Positions 1 through 7,297 of a DNA stretch of 64,000 nucleotides are shown in pieces (position 1 is the stretch's first letter; each line of letters begins with the position of its first letter). The position numbers were made by a program, and so were the translations under genes. This DNA is from G964291335 sp964291335 (GTDB taxonomy: Bacteria > Chloroflexota > Dehalococcoidia > Lucifugimonadales > UBA3495), in NCBI GenBank assembly GCA_964291335.2, contig OZ219748.1, positions 1,364,001-1,428,000 on the forward strand, read 5' to 3'. The notes beneath the pieces were generated by a model that had not been told where the DNA came from, did no database searches, and saw only the letters and a list, made by a program, of their open reading frames with translations.

Positions 1-171
1 GGTGCGATACCAGCCCCCTACCGAATGGCCGAGCAGGTCATCGTGGGCCAGCCGTCCCATATGACTGTGAAACACCTGGCCGGCGGCCAGGGTAGTCAGG
101 TAGCGGCGGCTCTTGCGGTCCAGCAACAGAACCAGCTCGCCGTCGGCAAAGCAATTCTTGTCAGGGTCCAA
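1..171 (-). CDS. trmI: tRNA (adenine-58-N1)-methyltransferase, N-terminal fragment (runs off left edge)
   Basis: The reverse strand encodes the first 57 residues of a protein that continues beyond the window. The reading ELVLLLDRKSRRYL, then VFHSHMG and HDDLLG, matches the N-terminal beta-domain of TrmI, which methylates A58 in the T-loop of tRNAs using SAM. The start is inferred: a TTG (169-171) lies five bases after a run of seven G on the reverse strand, and an in-frame stop lies about 30 codons upstream, with no ATG between. The catalytic Rossmann domain is not in the window. It lies just downstream of a tRNA gene on the same strand. Confidence 0.7.
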   Translation of the reverse strand, partial: MDPDKNCFADGELVLLLDRKSRRYLTTLAAGQVFHSHMGRLAHDDLLGHSVGGWYRT

Positions 172-326
172 GCAGCCCCCCCAATGGTTGTGTCCGCCGT
201 CCGCCCTGCCGCAACCGGGGCGGCGGCCGGCAGCGCCGGACTGGTCGGCGGGTTAAGTCTGGCTGCATGGTAACCGGCCGGGGTGGGGTTGTCATCCGGG
301 CGGCGGTGGGTTAACGGGCCGGGGGC

Positions 327-401
327 TGGAGCGGGCGATGGGATTCGAACCCACGACTTTTTGCTTGGGAAGCAAACACTCTACCACTGAGTTACGCCCG
401 C
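327..401 (-). tRNA. tRNA-Gly (anticodon CCC)
   Basis: The reverse strand folds into a full cloverleaf. The acceptor stem is GCGGGCG/CGCCCGC, the anticodon stem TTTGC/GCAAA closes the loop TTCCCAA (anticodon CCC), and the T arm reads GTGGGTTCGAATCCCAT. Discriminator T and a genomically encoded CCA follow (330-327). A TATAAT box lies 16 bases upstream of the mature 5' end. Confidence 0.95.
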
Positions 402-417
402 TTGTCCGGCAGAATTG

Positions 418-423
418 ATTATA
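418..423 (-). promoter_or_regulatory. -10 box of the tRNA-Gly gene
   Basis: The reverse strand has a perfect TATAAT at this position, 16 bases before the tRNA 5' end. No good -35 hexamer is visible at 16-18 bases spacing. Confidence 0.6.
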
Positions 424-587
424 CCATAATTCCGGAAATGCCGGCATTCCCGGAATGTTCCGGTTTGGGTGTAACATGGAATCAGCCGGGCAACCGGGCC
501 GCCGGAGGGGGAACCGCGCCGGACGGACGCTTGCCGGGTAGATTGCCGGCCGCCGGCTGACCGGCGCGCCGCGGAGGAGAACCTGCC

Positions 588-1034
588 ATGCCCCATATCT
601 TGGCCCTTAACGGGCCCAATATAAACATTCTGGGCCGGCGCAACCCCGGCATCTATGGCGCCAAAACGCTGGACGAGGTGAACGCCGCAATGGCGGAAAG
701 GGCAAGGCTTTTGGGGGCAGAAGTCAGCTTTTACCAATCCAACCTGGAAGGCGAACTGATTAACCGGATTCAGGAAAGCTGGGGCCGCATCGACGGCATC
801 GTAATCAACCCGGGAGCGTTGACCCACTACGGCTACTCGCTGAAGGATGCGCTGCTTGACGCCGCCGTGCCGGTTATCGAGGTTCACCTGGGCAACATCC
901 ACGCCCGGGAAGCGTGGCGGCGCCATTCGGTTATCGCCGACATCGCCCGCGGTCAAATTGCCGGCTTTGGCTGGAGAAGCTATACTGCCGCCATAGAAAT
1001 TATGGTCGCCATCATTGAAGAGGAGCGAAAGTGA
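588..1034 (+). CDS. aroQ: type II 3-dehydroquinate dehydratase
   Basis: Catalyses dehydration of 3-dehydroquinate to 3-dehydroshikimate, the third step of the shikimate pathway, as a cytoplasmic dodecamer. At 148 residues it has the usual type II length. Family signatures are complete: NGPNINILGRRNPGIYG at residues 8-24 (catalytic Tyr23 and Arg lid), SNLEGELINRIQ, INPGALTHYGYSL, and the substrate-binding block EVHLGNIHAREAWRRHS. The ATG follows an AGGAG-type ribosome site at about 572-577. The next gene starts five bases after the stop, so the two are probably cotranscribed. The aroQ-pepP arrangement is common in Gram-positive and Chloroflexota genomes. Confidence 0.97.
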   Translation: MPHILALNGPNINILGRRNPGIYGAKTLDEVNAAMAERARLLGAEVSFYQSNLEGELINRIQESWGRIDGIVINPGALTHYGYSLKDALLDAAVPVIEVHLGNIHAREAWRRHSVIADIARGQIAGFGWRSYTAAIEIMVAIIEEERK

Positions 1035-1038
1035 AGTT

Positions 1039-2106
1039 ATGAAGGAACGCGCAGCGCAGCTGGCCGCCCAGCTGCCGGAAAAAGAGTTGGACGCCATCCT
1101 CATTTCGGCCCCGGAAAACCGCCGTTACCTGTCCGGTTTCACCGGATCAGCCGGGTACTTGTTGATTACGCCGGAGCGGTCGGTATTGTTCACCGATTCC
1201 CGCTACACCGAGCAGGCCGCCAGCCAGTCGCCCCATTTCCAGGTGGTGCAGCTGCGGGCCGGCTGGGATTGGCTGCTGAATACCCTCAAGGAAACCGGCG
1301 TCCGGCGCATCGGCTTTGAGAGCGAGGACGTTACCGTCGCCTCTTACCACCGGATTACCGAGGCCCTGAAGCAGGATGCCCGGTTGAGTAACGCCTCCCT
1401 GATTGCCACTGCCGGCCTGGCCGAAGAGCTGCGCATCCGCAAAGACCAGGCGGAACTGGCGCAGCTGCAAAAGGCGATTGACGCCTCGGACGCCGCCATG
1501 ACCGCCGTCTGCCCCACGATTGAGGCCGGCCTGACCGAGAAAGAGGTGGCCTGGCGGATGGAAGTGGCGATGCGGGAGTTTGGCGCCGATAATATCAGCT
1601 TCGATACCATCGTGGCCGCCGGGCCCAACGGGGCTATGGCGCACCACCGGCCCGGCGACCGGGCAATTCAGGCCGGCGAACCAATCGTCATCGACATGGG
1701 CGCCCAGGTGGGCGGCTATTGCAGCGACATTACCCGCACGGTGGTGGTGGGCGAGCCGGACGAAATGTTTCACCGGATTTACGATATTGTGCTGGGGGCC
1801 CAGCTAACCGCCATCAACACCGTCCGCCCCGGCATGACCGGCGAGGAGTGCGACGCCCTGTCCCGGGAGGTAATCGCCGCCGCCGGCTACGGCGACAACT
1901 TCGGCCATAGCCTGGGGCATGGCGTTGGGCTGGCGGTTCACGAAAACCCGCGGGTCAGCCCCCGCTCGCCCGACGCCTTGCAGCCCGGCATGGTGTTCAC
2001 CGTGGAGCCGGGCATCTACCTCACCGGTTGGGGCGGCGTCCGCATCGAGGACATCGTAATTCTGGGCGAAGAAGGGGCCGCGCCGTTGAGCAAGGCGGGG
2101 AAGTAG
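1039..2106 (+). CDS. Xaa-Pro aminopeptidase family M24 peptidase
   Basis: Metallopeptidase of the creatinase/prolidase fold that removes N-terminal residues preceding proline. Residues 1-130 form the creatinase N-domain (NRRYLSGFTGSAGYL). The C-terminal pita-bread domain carries all five metal ligands: two Asp in VIDMGAQVGGYCSDITRT, His in GHSLGHGVGLAVHENP, Glu in VFTVEPGIYL and Glu in GVRIEDIVIL. I chose the ATG at 1039, preceded by AGGAG at 1021. A longer reading from TTG 1015 would overlap aroQ and lacks a ribosome site. It is a housekeeping peptidase by context, often found between aroQ and efp. Here an extra island separates it from efp. Confidence 0.93.
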   Translation: MKERAAQLAAQLPEKELDAILISAPENRRYLSGFTGSAGYLLITPERSVLFTDSRYTEQAASQSPHFQVVQLRAGWDWLLNTLKETGVRRIGFESEDVTVASYHRITEALKQDARLSNASLIATAGLAEELRIRKDQAELAQLQKAIDASDAAMTAVCPTIEAGLTEKEVAWRMEVAMREFGADNISFDTIVAAGPNGAMAHHRPGDRAIQAGEPIVIDMGAQVGGYCSDITRTVVVGEPDEMFHRIYDIVLGAQLTAINTVRPGMTGEECDALSREVIAAAGYGDNFGHSLGHGVGLAVHENPRVSPRSPDALQPGMVFTVEPGIYLTGWGGVRIEDIVILGEEGAAPLSKAGK

Positions 2107-2181
2107 CGGCGGCGGGGTGGTCCTTGCCCCGGTTTCCGCCCCCGCCGCAAGATAATCGGAGCTATGCAGGGAGGCTTTTTG

Positions 2182-2523
2182 ATGATTAGCCGGGAAATTG
2201 CCGACCAGGCCGGCAAGCTGGTGGAGCAGGCGCTTCGGGAACGGTTTCAGGACACTCTGGTTTTTGACCCCATCGTCGTTGAGCCGGCAATCGACCACTG
2301 CGGCGATGAATACCTGGATATTTTCGTGGTTTACGAAGGCCCTTACGAAGCGCTGGACCCGGACTGGACCGTCGAGATGGACCGGTGGCTCTGGGACGAA
2401 CTGGCGGACATGGGCCTGACCATGGTCAGGGTTCCCAGCCATTCCTTCGTAACGAAGAATGAGTGGGCGAAAGTTTTCCGGGGCAAACACCCCAAGGCTT
2501 ATGAACCCGGCGGACCTGATTAG
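2182..2523 (+). CDS. hypothetical protein upstream of HEPN-like gene
   Basis: A 113-residue soluble acidic protein with no family I can name. The start is ATG 2182 because GGGAGG at 2169 sits seven bases before it; ATG 2164 has no such site. Its C-terminus overlaps the next gene by 23 bases, implying translational coupling. The central stretch EYLDIFVVYEG has the alternating acidic/hydrophobic look of a nucleotidyltransferase beta-strand, but no GS-x10-DxD motif is present. A degenerate MNT-like partner of the HEPN protein is therefore only a speculation. Confidence 0.7.
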   Translation: MISREIADQAGKLVEQALRERFQDTLVFDPIVVEPAIDHCGDEYLDIFVVYEGPYEALDPDWTVEMDRWLWDELADMGLTMVRVPSHSFVTKNEWAKVFRGKHPKAYEPGGPD

Positions 2524-3001
2524 GATTGCCCGGGGGCTGGCCTCAGGCGAGGTGGGCGGACGGCGTGGCCGCCCGGCTCAGGCGGACTTATGCCGTGCGG
2601 TCAGCGCTGCCTATTATGCCCTGTTTCATACCCTGGCCCGTTGCTGCGCCGATCTGCTGGCCGGAAGCGCCCGGCAGAACCGCAGTCAGCAGGCGTGGCG
2701 GCAGATTTACCGGGCATTGGAGCACGGGGCGGCCAGAGATCGATGTAAAAACACGGGCATAATGAGTCGGTTTGCCCCGGAAGTCCAGCGTTTCGGCGAT
2801 TTGTTCGTTAAAATGCAAGAGTTGCGGCACGCAGCCGACTACGACCCGAGTGCCCGTCTTTCACGCAACCAGGTCAGATTAATCATTGATGAAACCGAGC
2901 GAACTATCAGCCAGTTCAACGCCGCCGGGCGGGGGCAAAAACGGGCTTTCGCTGTCTGGGTGTTGCTGCGCTCGCGTAATGCCCCGGAAATCGTGTTATA
3001 G
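2501..3001 (+). CDS. HEPN-like domain protein
   Basis: A 166-residue alpha-helical protein. AAYYALFHTLARCCADLL near residue 30 and MQELRHAADYDP near residue 110 match the two conserved helices of HEPN/UPF0332-type proteins. The R-x4-H-like RNase motif is not clearly intact. HEPN proteins occur as toxins or RNases paired with small nucleotidyltransferases or other antitoxins, and the overlapping 113-residue gene would be the natural partner. The ATG at 2501 is used; a longer in-frame start at 2459 is possible. The function is inferred from fold resemblance only. Confidence 0.6.
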   Translation: MNPADLIRIARGLASGEVGGRRGRPAQADLCRAVSAAYYALFHTLARCCADLLAGSARQNRSQQAWRQIYRALEHGAARDRCKNTGIMSRFAPEVQRFGDLFVKMQELRHAADYDPSARLSRNQVRLIIDETERTISQFNAAGRGQKRAFAVWVLLRSRNAPEIVL

Positions 3002-3040
3002 TTCTACCGGCTCGATTACGCTTTAATGCAGGTGGACAGC

Positions 3041-3268
3041 ATGTCTGATTTGCCGGTCTCCGTCAGGTTTGCCGCCGTGGAATGGTCAACCCCGCTGTTC
3101 TGCTTCTTCTGCGGCCGGGAACTGCTGCATCCCTACGATTATTCCTGCGCCGAGTGTGGCCGCCTGACCTGTGATAACGACCAGGAAATCTGCCAGAATA
3201 TGGAGTGCGACTACCCGGTTACCTGCCATAAGTGCATGGAAGCGCACCATTTAACCTGCGGGATATAA
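3041..3268 (+). CDS. small cysteine-rich (zinc-binding) protein
   Basis: A 75-residue protein with Cys pairs CFFCGRE, CAECGRLTC, CQNMEC and CHKCMEAHHLTC: nine or more Cys plus two His, enough for two zinc sites. It looks like a treble-clef or double zinc ribbon for nucleic-acid or protein contacts. ATG 3041 follows AGGTGG; ATG 3026 is the longer alternative. It ends eight bases before the next gene and is probably in one transcript with it. No specific family recognised. Confidence 0.65.
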   Translation: MSDLPVSVRFAAVEWSTPLFCFFCGRELLHPYDYSCAECGRLTCDNDQEICQNMECDYPVTCHKCMEAHHLTCGI

Positions 3269-3276
3269 CCCAACCA

Positions 3277-3786
3277 ATGGCTCAGGATAACCAGCTATAT
3301 GCCCTGGCCCAATCCGGGCGGCAGCAAATTGAGCGTTCCATTCTTAACCTGCTGGACGCGAACCCCCAGGGCCTGCGCAGTGCAGATATTGCCAGTTACC
3401 TGGATCTGTATTTGCAAGGCAGCCAAAACTTCTTTATCTACAGCATACTGGGCGGTATGTTGTCCCGCAGTGTTATCATCAGGAACGAAGAAAGCAAGCT
3501 GTTCTTCAGTCGGAACGGCCGCACTTCCGACGAAGAGTTGGCTCAAGCCGGTTTAGGGCAAATTGAAGCAGCTATCCTGGAACTTTTAGCTGTCAACCCC
3601 GAAGGGATGAGAAATGCCGAAATAGCCAGGCAGCTTGGCCTTTCCTCAGATTTTCGCGGTTCTCATCAGGATTATCTGACCTGGTCGGTGCTGACAATGC
3701 TGGTATCCCGCGGTGCGGTCAGTCGGGATTTCCATACCAGAGCCTTTACCTTGACGCAGAACGGGGCAGCGCAGCCGGAGCTGTAG
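3277..3786 (+). CDS. tandem winged-helix protein
   Basis: A 169-residue protein made of two repeats of the same wHTH unit: QIERSILNLLDANPQGLRSADIA and QIEAAILELLAVNPEGMRNAEIA, each followed by a strand-wing segment ending in LFFSR or AFTLTQ. Duplicated winged helices like this are often found beside restriction-modification genes as regulators or DNA-binding subunits, and a vsr nickase follows 300 bases downstream. The start ATG 3277 gives a protein that begins just before repeat 1. DNA binding is inferred from the fold; no target is known. Confidence 0.65.
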   Translation: MAQDNQLYALAQSGRQQIERSILNLLDANPQGLRSADIASYLDLYLQGSQNFFIYSILGGMLSRSVIIRNEESKLFFSRNGRTSDEELAQAGLGQIEAAILELLAVNPEGMRNAEIARQLGLSSDFRGSHQDYLTWSVLTMLVSRGAVSRDFHTRAFTLTQNGAAQPEL

Positions 3787-3889
3787 CTGTAGCGCATCGA
3801 CCAGGTGGCAAGTCGGCTTTTGCTGCTGCCGGCCGCCGGAGCTTCGGACGGTCAGCGCAGCCGATGGCGTAAACCGGACCGGAAATTAC

Positions 3890-3937
3890 ATTGGGAGAAG
3901 GCAACCCATGAGCATTAACTTCGGCGACCTTAGCCGC
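3890..3937 (+). repeat. direct repeat of the efp leader and first codons, left copy
   Basis: 48 bases identical to 4527-4574 except one position (G3923 versus A4560). The repeat carries the efp ribosome-site region GGGAGAAGG and the first ten codons. The two copies flank the vsr segment exactly, 637 bases apart. Confidence 0.9.
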
Positions 3938-4000
3938 CTCACGGTTCACAATTTACGATACTGCGTCACGTTGTGGGTTCAGCAAGGTCTTTCATGGTAA
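3908..4000 (+). pseudogene. efp 5' remnant (30 codons)
   Basis: The first ten codons encode MSINFGDLSR, the same as the real efp start 637 bases downstream apart from one residue (Ser to Gly). The frame then diverges completely and stops at TAA 3998. It is the scar left when a vsr-bearing segment was inserted into, or recombined at, the efp start. Confidence 0.8.
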
Positions 4001-4077
4001 GAAAACCGGATGTTCTTGAGCCAAATCAACTGCTGAATGAATTAGAATTTGACGATAGCTGGGTGACTTTCCTGTAA
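3994..4077 (+). CDS. possible small ORF before vsr
   Basis: An ATG-initiated 27-codon frame (MVRKPDVLEPNQLL, acidic end, stop at 4077) ends ten bases before vsr. Its base composition is lower in GC than the surroundings, like vsr. It may be the tail of a lost gene carried in with vsr, or a leader peptide. No family recognised. Confidence 0.25.
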   Translation: MVRKPDVLEPNQLLNELEFDDSWVTFL

Positions 4078-4086
4078 AATACGATT

Positions 4087-4548
4087 ATGGCCGACACCGT
4101 GCCGCAAAATGTCCGAAGCCAAATAATGGCGAAGGTCAAGGCAAAAGGCATGAAGCCCGAAATGAAGGTGCGCCGCCTGCTCCACAGCCTCGGTTACCGG
4201 TATCGACTGCATAGCCCCGGTCTTCCCGGCTGTCCTGACCTGGTTTTCCCGGCACGCCGCAAAGTGATTTTTGTCAACGGTTGCTTTTGGCATAAGCACA
4301 TCGGTTGCAAACGGGTTCGCATACCAAATACCAATCGGGATTACTGGGTTGCCAAACTGGAACGAAACTTTCAGCGTGACCAGAGAAATATCGGCCTTCT
4401 TGAGGCCAATGCCTGGAAAGTAATGGTAGTATGGGAATGTCAGCTGCAGGATATGGCGAGCATTGCCGACTTGCTGGTAGGTTTCCTTGAGGGCGATTCA
4501 CCAATATCCAACAACAAGTCAAACGAATTGGGAGAAGGCAACCCATGA
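4087..4548 (+). CDS. vsr: very short patch repair endonuclease (Vsr)
   Basis: Strand-specific nickase that cuts next to T in T:G mismatches arising from deamination of 5-methylcytosine. The 153 residues show the family signatures in order: RSQIMAKVKAKGMKPE, LLHSLGYRYRLH, LPGCPDLVFPARRKVIFVNG with the catalytic Asp in PD, GCFWHKH, and WVAKLERNFQRDQRN, then VMVVWECQL. Vsr normally sits beside a cytosine-5 methyltransferase; none is present here. Its last codons and stop come from the duplicated efp leader, and the stop overlaps the efp start as ATGA. The lower GC and the flanking 48-bp direct repeats indicate recent acquisition. Confidence 0.93.
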   Translation: MADTVPQNVRSQIMAKVKAKGMKPEMKVRRLLHSLGYRYRLHSPGLPGCPDLVFPARRKVIFVNGCFWHKHIGCKRVRIPNTNRDYWVAKLERNFQRDQRNIGLLEANAWKVMVVWECQLQDMASIADLLVGFLEGDSPISNNKSNELGEGNP

Positions 4549-4574
4549 GCATTAACTTCAGCGACCTTAGCCGC
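4527..4574 (+). repeat. direct repeat of the efp leader and first codons, right (functional) copy
   Basis: Matches 3890-3937 at 47 of 48 positions. This copy still supplies the efp ribosome site and start codon, and incidentally the last six codons and stop of vsr. Confidence 0.9.
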
Positions 4575-5111
4575 AATATGGTTATTGAGCTGGATGGTCA
4601 GCCCTGGCAGGTTATGGATTATGAGCGGCACAAGATGCAGCAGCGGGCCCCGGTTACCCGCATCAAGCTGAAAAACCTCCTCTCCGGCGCGGTGGTGGAG
4701 CGCACGTTCCAACGCTACGATACCGATTTTACCGTGGCGGCAATCGATAACCGGGAAACCCAGTATCTTTATACCGACGGCACCTATTATTACTTCCTGG
4801 ACCAGGAGACCTTCGACCAGTATGAGTTGACCCGGGAGCAGCTGGGGGCCGCCCTGGATTACCTGAAGGAAAATATGCTGGCGGAGATGGTCTTCTATAA
4901 AGGTTCGCCGATTAACGTCAACCTGCCGACCCACGTGGAGCTGGAGGTGGTGGATACGCCGCCAGCCTTTCGGGGCGATACGGCCCAGGGGGGCAATAAA
5001 CCGGCGACGCTGGAAACCGGCCTGCGCATTAACGTGCCGATGTTCATTACCCCCGGAACCGTGGTGCGGGTGGATACCCGCAACGGCCAATATACGGAAC
5101 GGGTAGGCTAG
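4545..5111 (+). CDS. efp: translation elongation factor P
   Basis: EF-P binds between the P and E sites of stalled ribosomes and stimulates peptide-bond formation at polyproline. All three OB-like domains are present in 188 residues, ending with GLRINVPMFITPGTVVRVDTR of domain III. The conserved domain-I loop is unusual: where most proteins have K-P-G-K/R-G, this one has K30-M-Q-Q-R34, so the normally modified Lys/Arg tip (K34 in E. coli) aligns with Gln33. That leaves it outside the EpmA-lysine and EarP-arginine modification schemes. The start is fixed by GGGAGAAGG and overlaps the vsr stop. Confidence 0.96.
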   Translation: MSINFSDLSRNMVIELDGQPWQVMDYERHKMQQRAPVTRIKLKNLLSGAVVERTFQRYDTDFTVAAIDNRETQYLYTDGTYYYFLDQETFDQYELTREQLGAALDYLKENMLAEMVFYKGSPINVNLPTHVELEVVDTPPAFRGDTAQGGNKPATLETGLRINVPMFITPGTVVRVDTRNGQYTERVG

Positions 5112-5115
5112 CTTC

Positions 5116-6666
5116 TTGACGCTGCCCGAACCGGCCGTCTTCACCGTCAGCCAGGTAACGGGCCACCTGCGGGGTGCGCTGGAAAGCGACCCTTTTCTGG
5201 CGGATTTGTGGGTGGTGGGCGAAGTATCCAACCTGCGGCCCTCGGCGGCCGGCCACCATTACTTTACCCTCAAGGATAACAACGCCTCGCTCAACTGCGT
5301 GCTTTTCCGGGGGCAGCGGGGCGCCGACCTGCTGGCCCACGGCAAGGCGGTGCGGGTTCACGGGCGCATGAGCTTCTATGAACCCCGCGGCTCCGTCGAT
5401 TTCATGGTTGACCGGGCGCTGCCCGAGGGCGAGGGGGCGCTGGCCCAGGAGTTGGAACGGTTAAAGGCGCGCCTGGAACAGGAAGGGCTTTTCGCCGAAT
5501 CCCGCAAGCGGTCTTTGCCCCGTTTCCCCCGGGTCATCGGCGTAGTAACCTCGCCCACCGGCGCCGCCTGGCAAGACATTCAGAACGTCATCCGGCGCCG
5601 CTACCCGCTGGCCGCGCTCCTGCTTGCCCCCACCCTGGTGCAGGGGGGCGATGCAGCCCCGGCCATCGCCGCGTCTCTGGCTCGGCTGGACGGGAACGGG
5701 CCGGCCGATGTGATTATCGTGGCCCGGGGCGGCGGTTCGCTGGAAGACCTGTGGCCCTTCAACGAAGAGCAGGTGGCCCGGGCCATCTTCCGCAGCAACG
5801 CTCCGGTGGTCAGCGGCGTGGGCCACGAAACCGACTTCACCATCGCCGACTACGTGGCCGACCGGCGCGCGCCCACCCCCTCGGCGGCGGCGGAACTGGT
5901 CGTCCCCGACCGGGCCGTTCTGGGGCAGACCATCGCCGCCCTGACGGAACGAAGCCACCGGGCGACGCTGCGGGTATTGCAAACCGGCCGGGCCGAGGTT
6001 GGCTCCCTGGCCGGCCGGCTGGAGGCCGGCCTCCCCGACCTGAACTACCGGCGGCGTCAGGTGGACGACCTGGCCGACGCTATCGGCGGCAGCCGGCACA
6101 ACTCGCTGCGCTTGAGCCGGCTGGAGGTAACCGGGTTGGTCAGTCGCCTGCGGGCGCTGGACCCGGCAGCCACCCTGCGGCGGGGGTTTGCCATTGTGCA
6201 GCGGCAGGCAGACGGGCAGCTGGTGGCGGAAACCGGCCATGCCGCCGCCGGCGACGCCCTGACCATTACGGTGTCCGACGGGGCCATTGCCGCCACCGCC
6301 GGGGCGCCGTTGGCCGGGCCGCCCCCACCCTTGCCGTCCCCCGCGGAACCCCCGCCGCCGGCTGCCGGGCCACCCCCCGGTAAAGACGCCGCCGGTGTTG
6401 CTGACCAGGCAGGGCCGGCCGCCGCCGGTGTTGCTGACGCCGGCACGGGTATGCCGTCCGCCGCCGGGCCACCCCCAGGTAAAGACGCTGCCGGCGTTGC
6501 TGACCAGACGGAGCCGTCCGCCGCCGGGCTGGTTGACGCCGGCACGGGCCTGCCGTCCGACCCGGAACCGGACCCGTCAACGCCACCGGCCCCCGCTGCG
6601 CCGCCAGCCCGTCGTGGCCGCCGCCAGCGTCCGGCGGAGCCGCCCGGCATGGAACGGCTGCTTTAA
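5116..6666 (+). CDS. xseA: exodeoxyribonuclease VII large subunit with long Pro/Ala/Gly tail
   Basis: Catalytic subunit of ExoVII, which degrades single-stranded DNA to oligonucleotides in both directions. Residues 1-100 form the OB-fold (VTGHLRGALESDPFLADLWVV-type start). The nuclease core carries RFPRVIGVVTSPTGAAWQD, DVIIVARGGGSLEDLWPFN and VVSGVGHETDFTIADYVAD. The family usually ends near 400-460 residues; here about 120 extra residues of Pro/Ala/Gly follow, including two copies of a ~27-residue unit starting AAGPPPGKDAAGVADQ. TTG 5116, four bases after the efp stop, is the best start. The small subunit xseB lies 630 bases downstream. Confidence 0.95.
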   Translation: MTLPEPAVFTVSQVTGHLRGALESDPFLADLWVVGEVSNLRPSAAGHHYFTLKDNNASLNCVLFRGQRGADLLAHGKAVRVHGRMSFYEPRGSVDFMVDRALPEGEGALAQELERLKARLEQEGLFAESRKRSLPRFPRVIGVVTSPTGAAWQDIQNVIRRRYPLAALLLAPTLVQGGDAAPAIAASLARLDGNGPADVIIVARGGGSLEDLWPFNEEQVARAIFRSNAPVVSGVGHETDFTIADYVADRRAPTPSAAAELVVPDRAVLGQTIAALTERSHRATLRVLQTGRAEVGSLAGRLEAGLPDLNYRRRQVDDLADAIGGSRHNSLRLSRLEVTGLVSRLRALDPAATLRRGFAIVQRQADGQLVAETGHAAAGDALTITVSDGAIAATAGAPLAGPPPPLPSPAEPPPPAAGPPPGKDAAGVADQAGPAAAGVADAGTGMPSAAGPPPGKDAAGVADQTEPSAAGLVDAGTGLPSDPEPDPSTPPAPAAPPARRGRRQRPAEPPGMERLL

Positions 6667-6703
6667 GGCGGCATTGCGCGCGCTACCCGCTGACGCAGTC
6701 CCG

Positions 6704-6732
6704 TTGACGCGCCGGGGGTATATCGTTAATAT
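6704..6732 (+). promoter_or_regulatory. sigma-70-type promoter with palindromic operator
   Basis: TTGACG (6704-6709), 17-base spacer, TAATAT (6727-6732). A perfect 12-base palindrome, GTTAATATTAAC (6725-6736), covers the -10 box, as expected for a repressor operator. It drives the gene at 6772. Confidence 0.6.
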
Positions 6733-6771
6733 TAACAACACTTTAGCCGCGCTTTACAGGAGGATACCGGT

Positions 6772-7098
6772 ATGCGCGCTGATAAATCCGGGTGGGACTG
6801 GCCGACGAAACGCCCCCAGGCTGAAGGGGCCAAAATCAGGCTTGAAAAGGCCAAAGTCAGTTCCTGGTTTCCTGATGAAGCAACCGTAACGTTCTCCCTC
6901 GGCGGCAAGGGATACCACGGCTGGATGCCGGATTATTCGGTCAATATAGCCGAAAAATGGCTGAAGGCGTTCATCATTGGCGACTACGAAAACGGGGATT
7001 GGCAGGTTCTGATACCCAATGAAACCACGTCGTCAACAGACATGCTGCGCGTTCCCAGGGCCGAACAGGGCGAAGTAGTCCAAACCGGCTGGTGGTAG
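6772..7098 (+). CDS. hypothetical protein, 108 aa
   Basis: Preceded by a strong CAGGAGG ribosome site and by its own promoter, so it is very likely expressed. The sequence is soluble and Trp/Lys-rich (WFPDEATVTFSLGG, HGWMPDYSVNIAEKWLK) with no motif that I recognise. It sits between xseA and xseB, an unusual place for an unrelated gene. Its stop overlaps a short dcd-like fragment. Confidence 0.7.
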   Translation: MRADKSGWDWPTKRPQAEGAKIRLEKAKVSSWFPDEATVTFSLGGKGYHGWMPDYSVNIAEKWLKAFIIGDYENGDWQVLIPNETTSSTDMLRVPRAEQGEVVQTGWW

Positions 7099-7184
7099 TG
7101 ATTTATAGCGGGAACGACATTAGGGAGGCTTTGCAGCAAGGCGCGTTGATCATTAAACTGAAAACATACCCCGGAAGCAATTGA
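7098..7184 (+). pseudogene. dCTP deaminase N-terminal fragment
   Basis: A GTG-started 28-codon frame reads VIYSGNDIREALQQGALII, closely resembling the first ~20 residues of dCTP deaminase (typically MILSDRDIREAL-x-GxLVI). It then stops at TGA 7182. The rest of dcd is absent, so this is the stump of a deleted gene. Confidence 0.55.
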
Positions 7185-7297
7185 CCAATGGGCAGCGGAA
7201 CCGGCAAGGGCAGGGCCGTATGCCGGAGCCGGCATAATATCCGGTTCGCCGGGCCGTCCGCCGGGGTTAAACTTACTGCCGCAAAGGTGCGTCCTTT

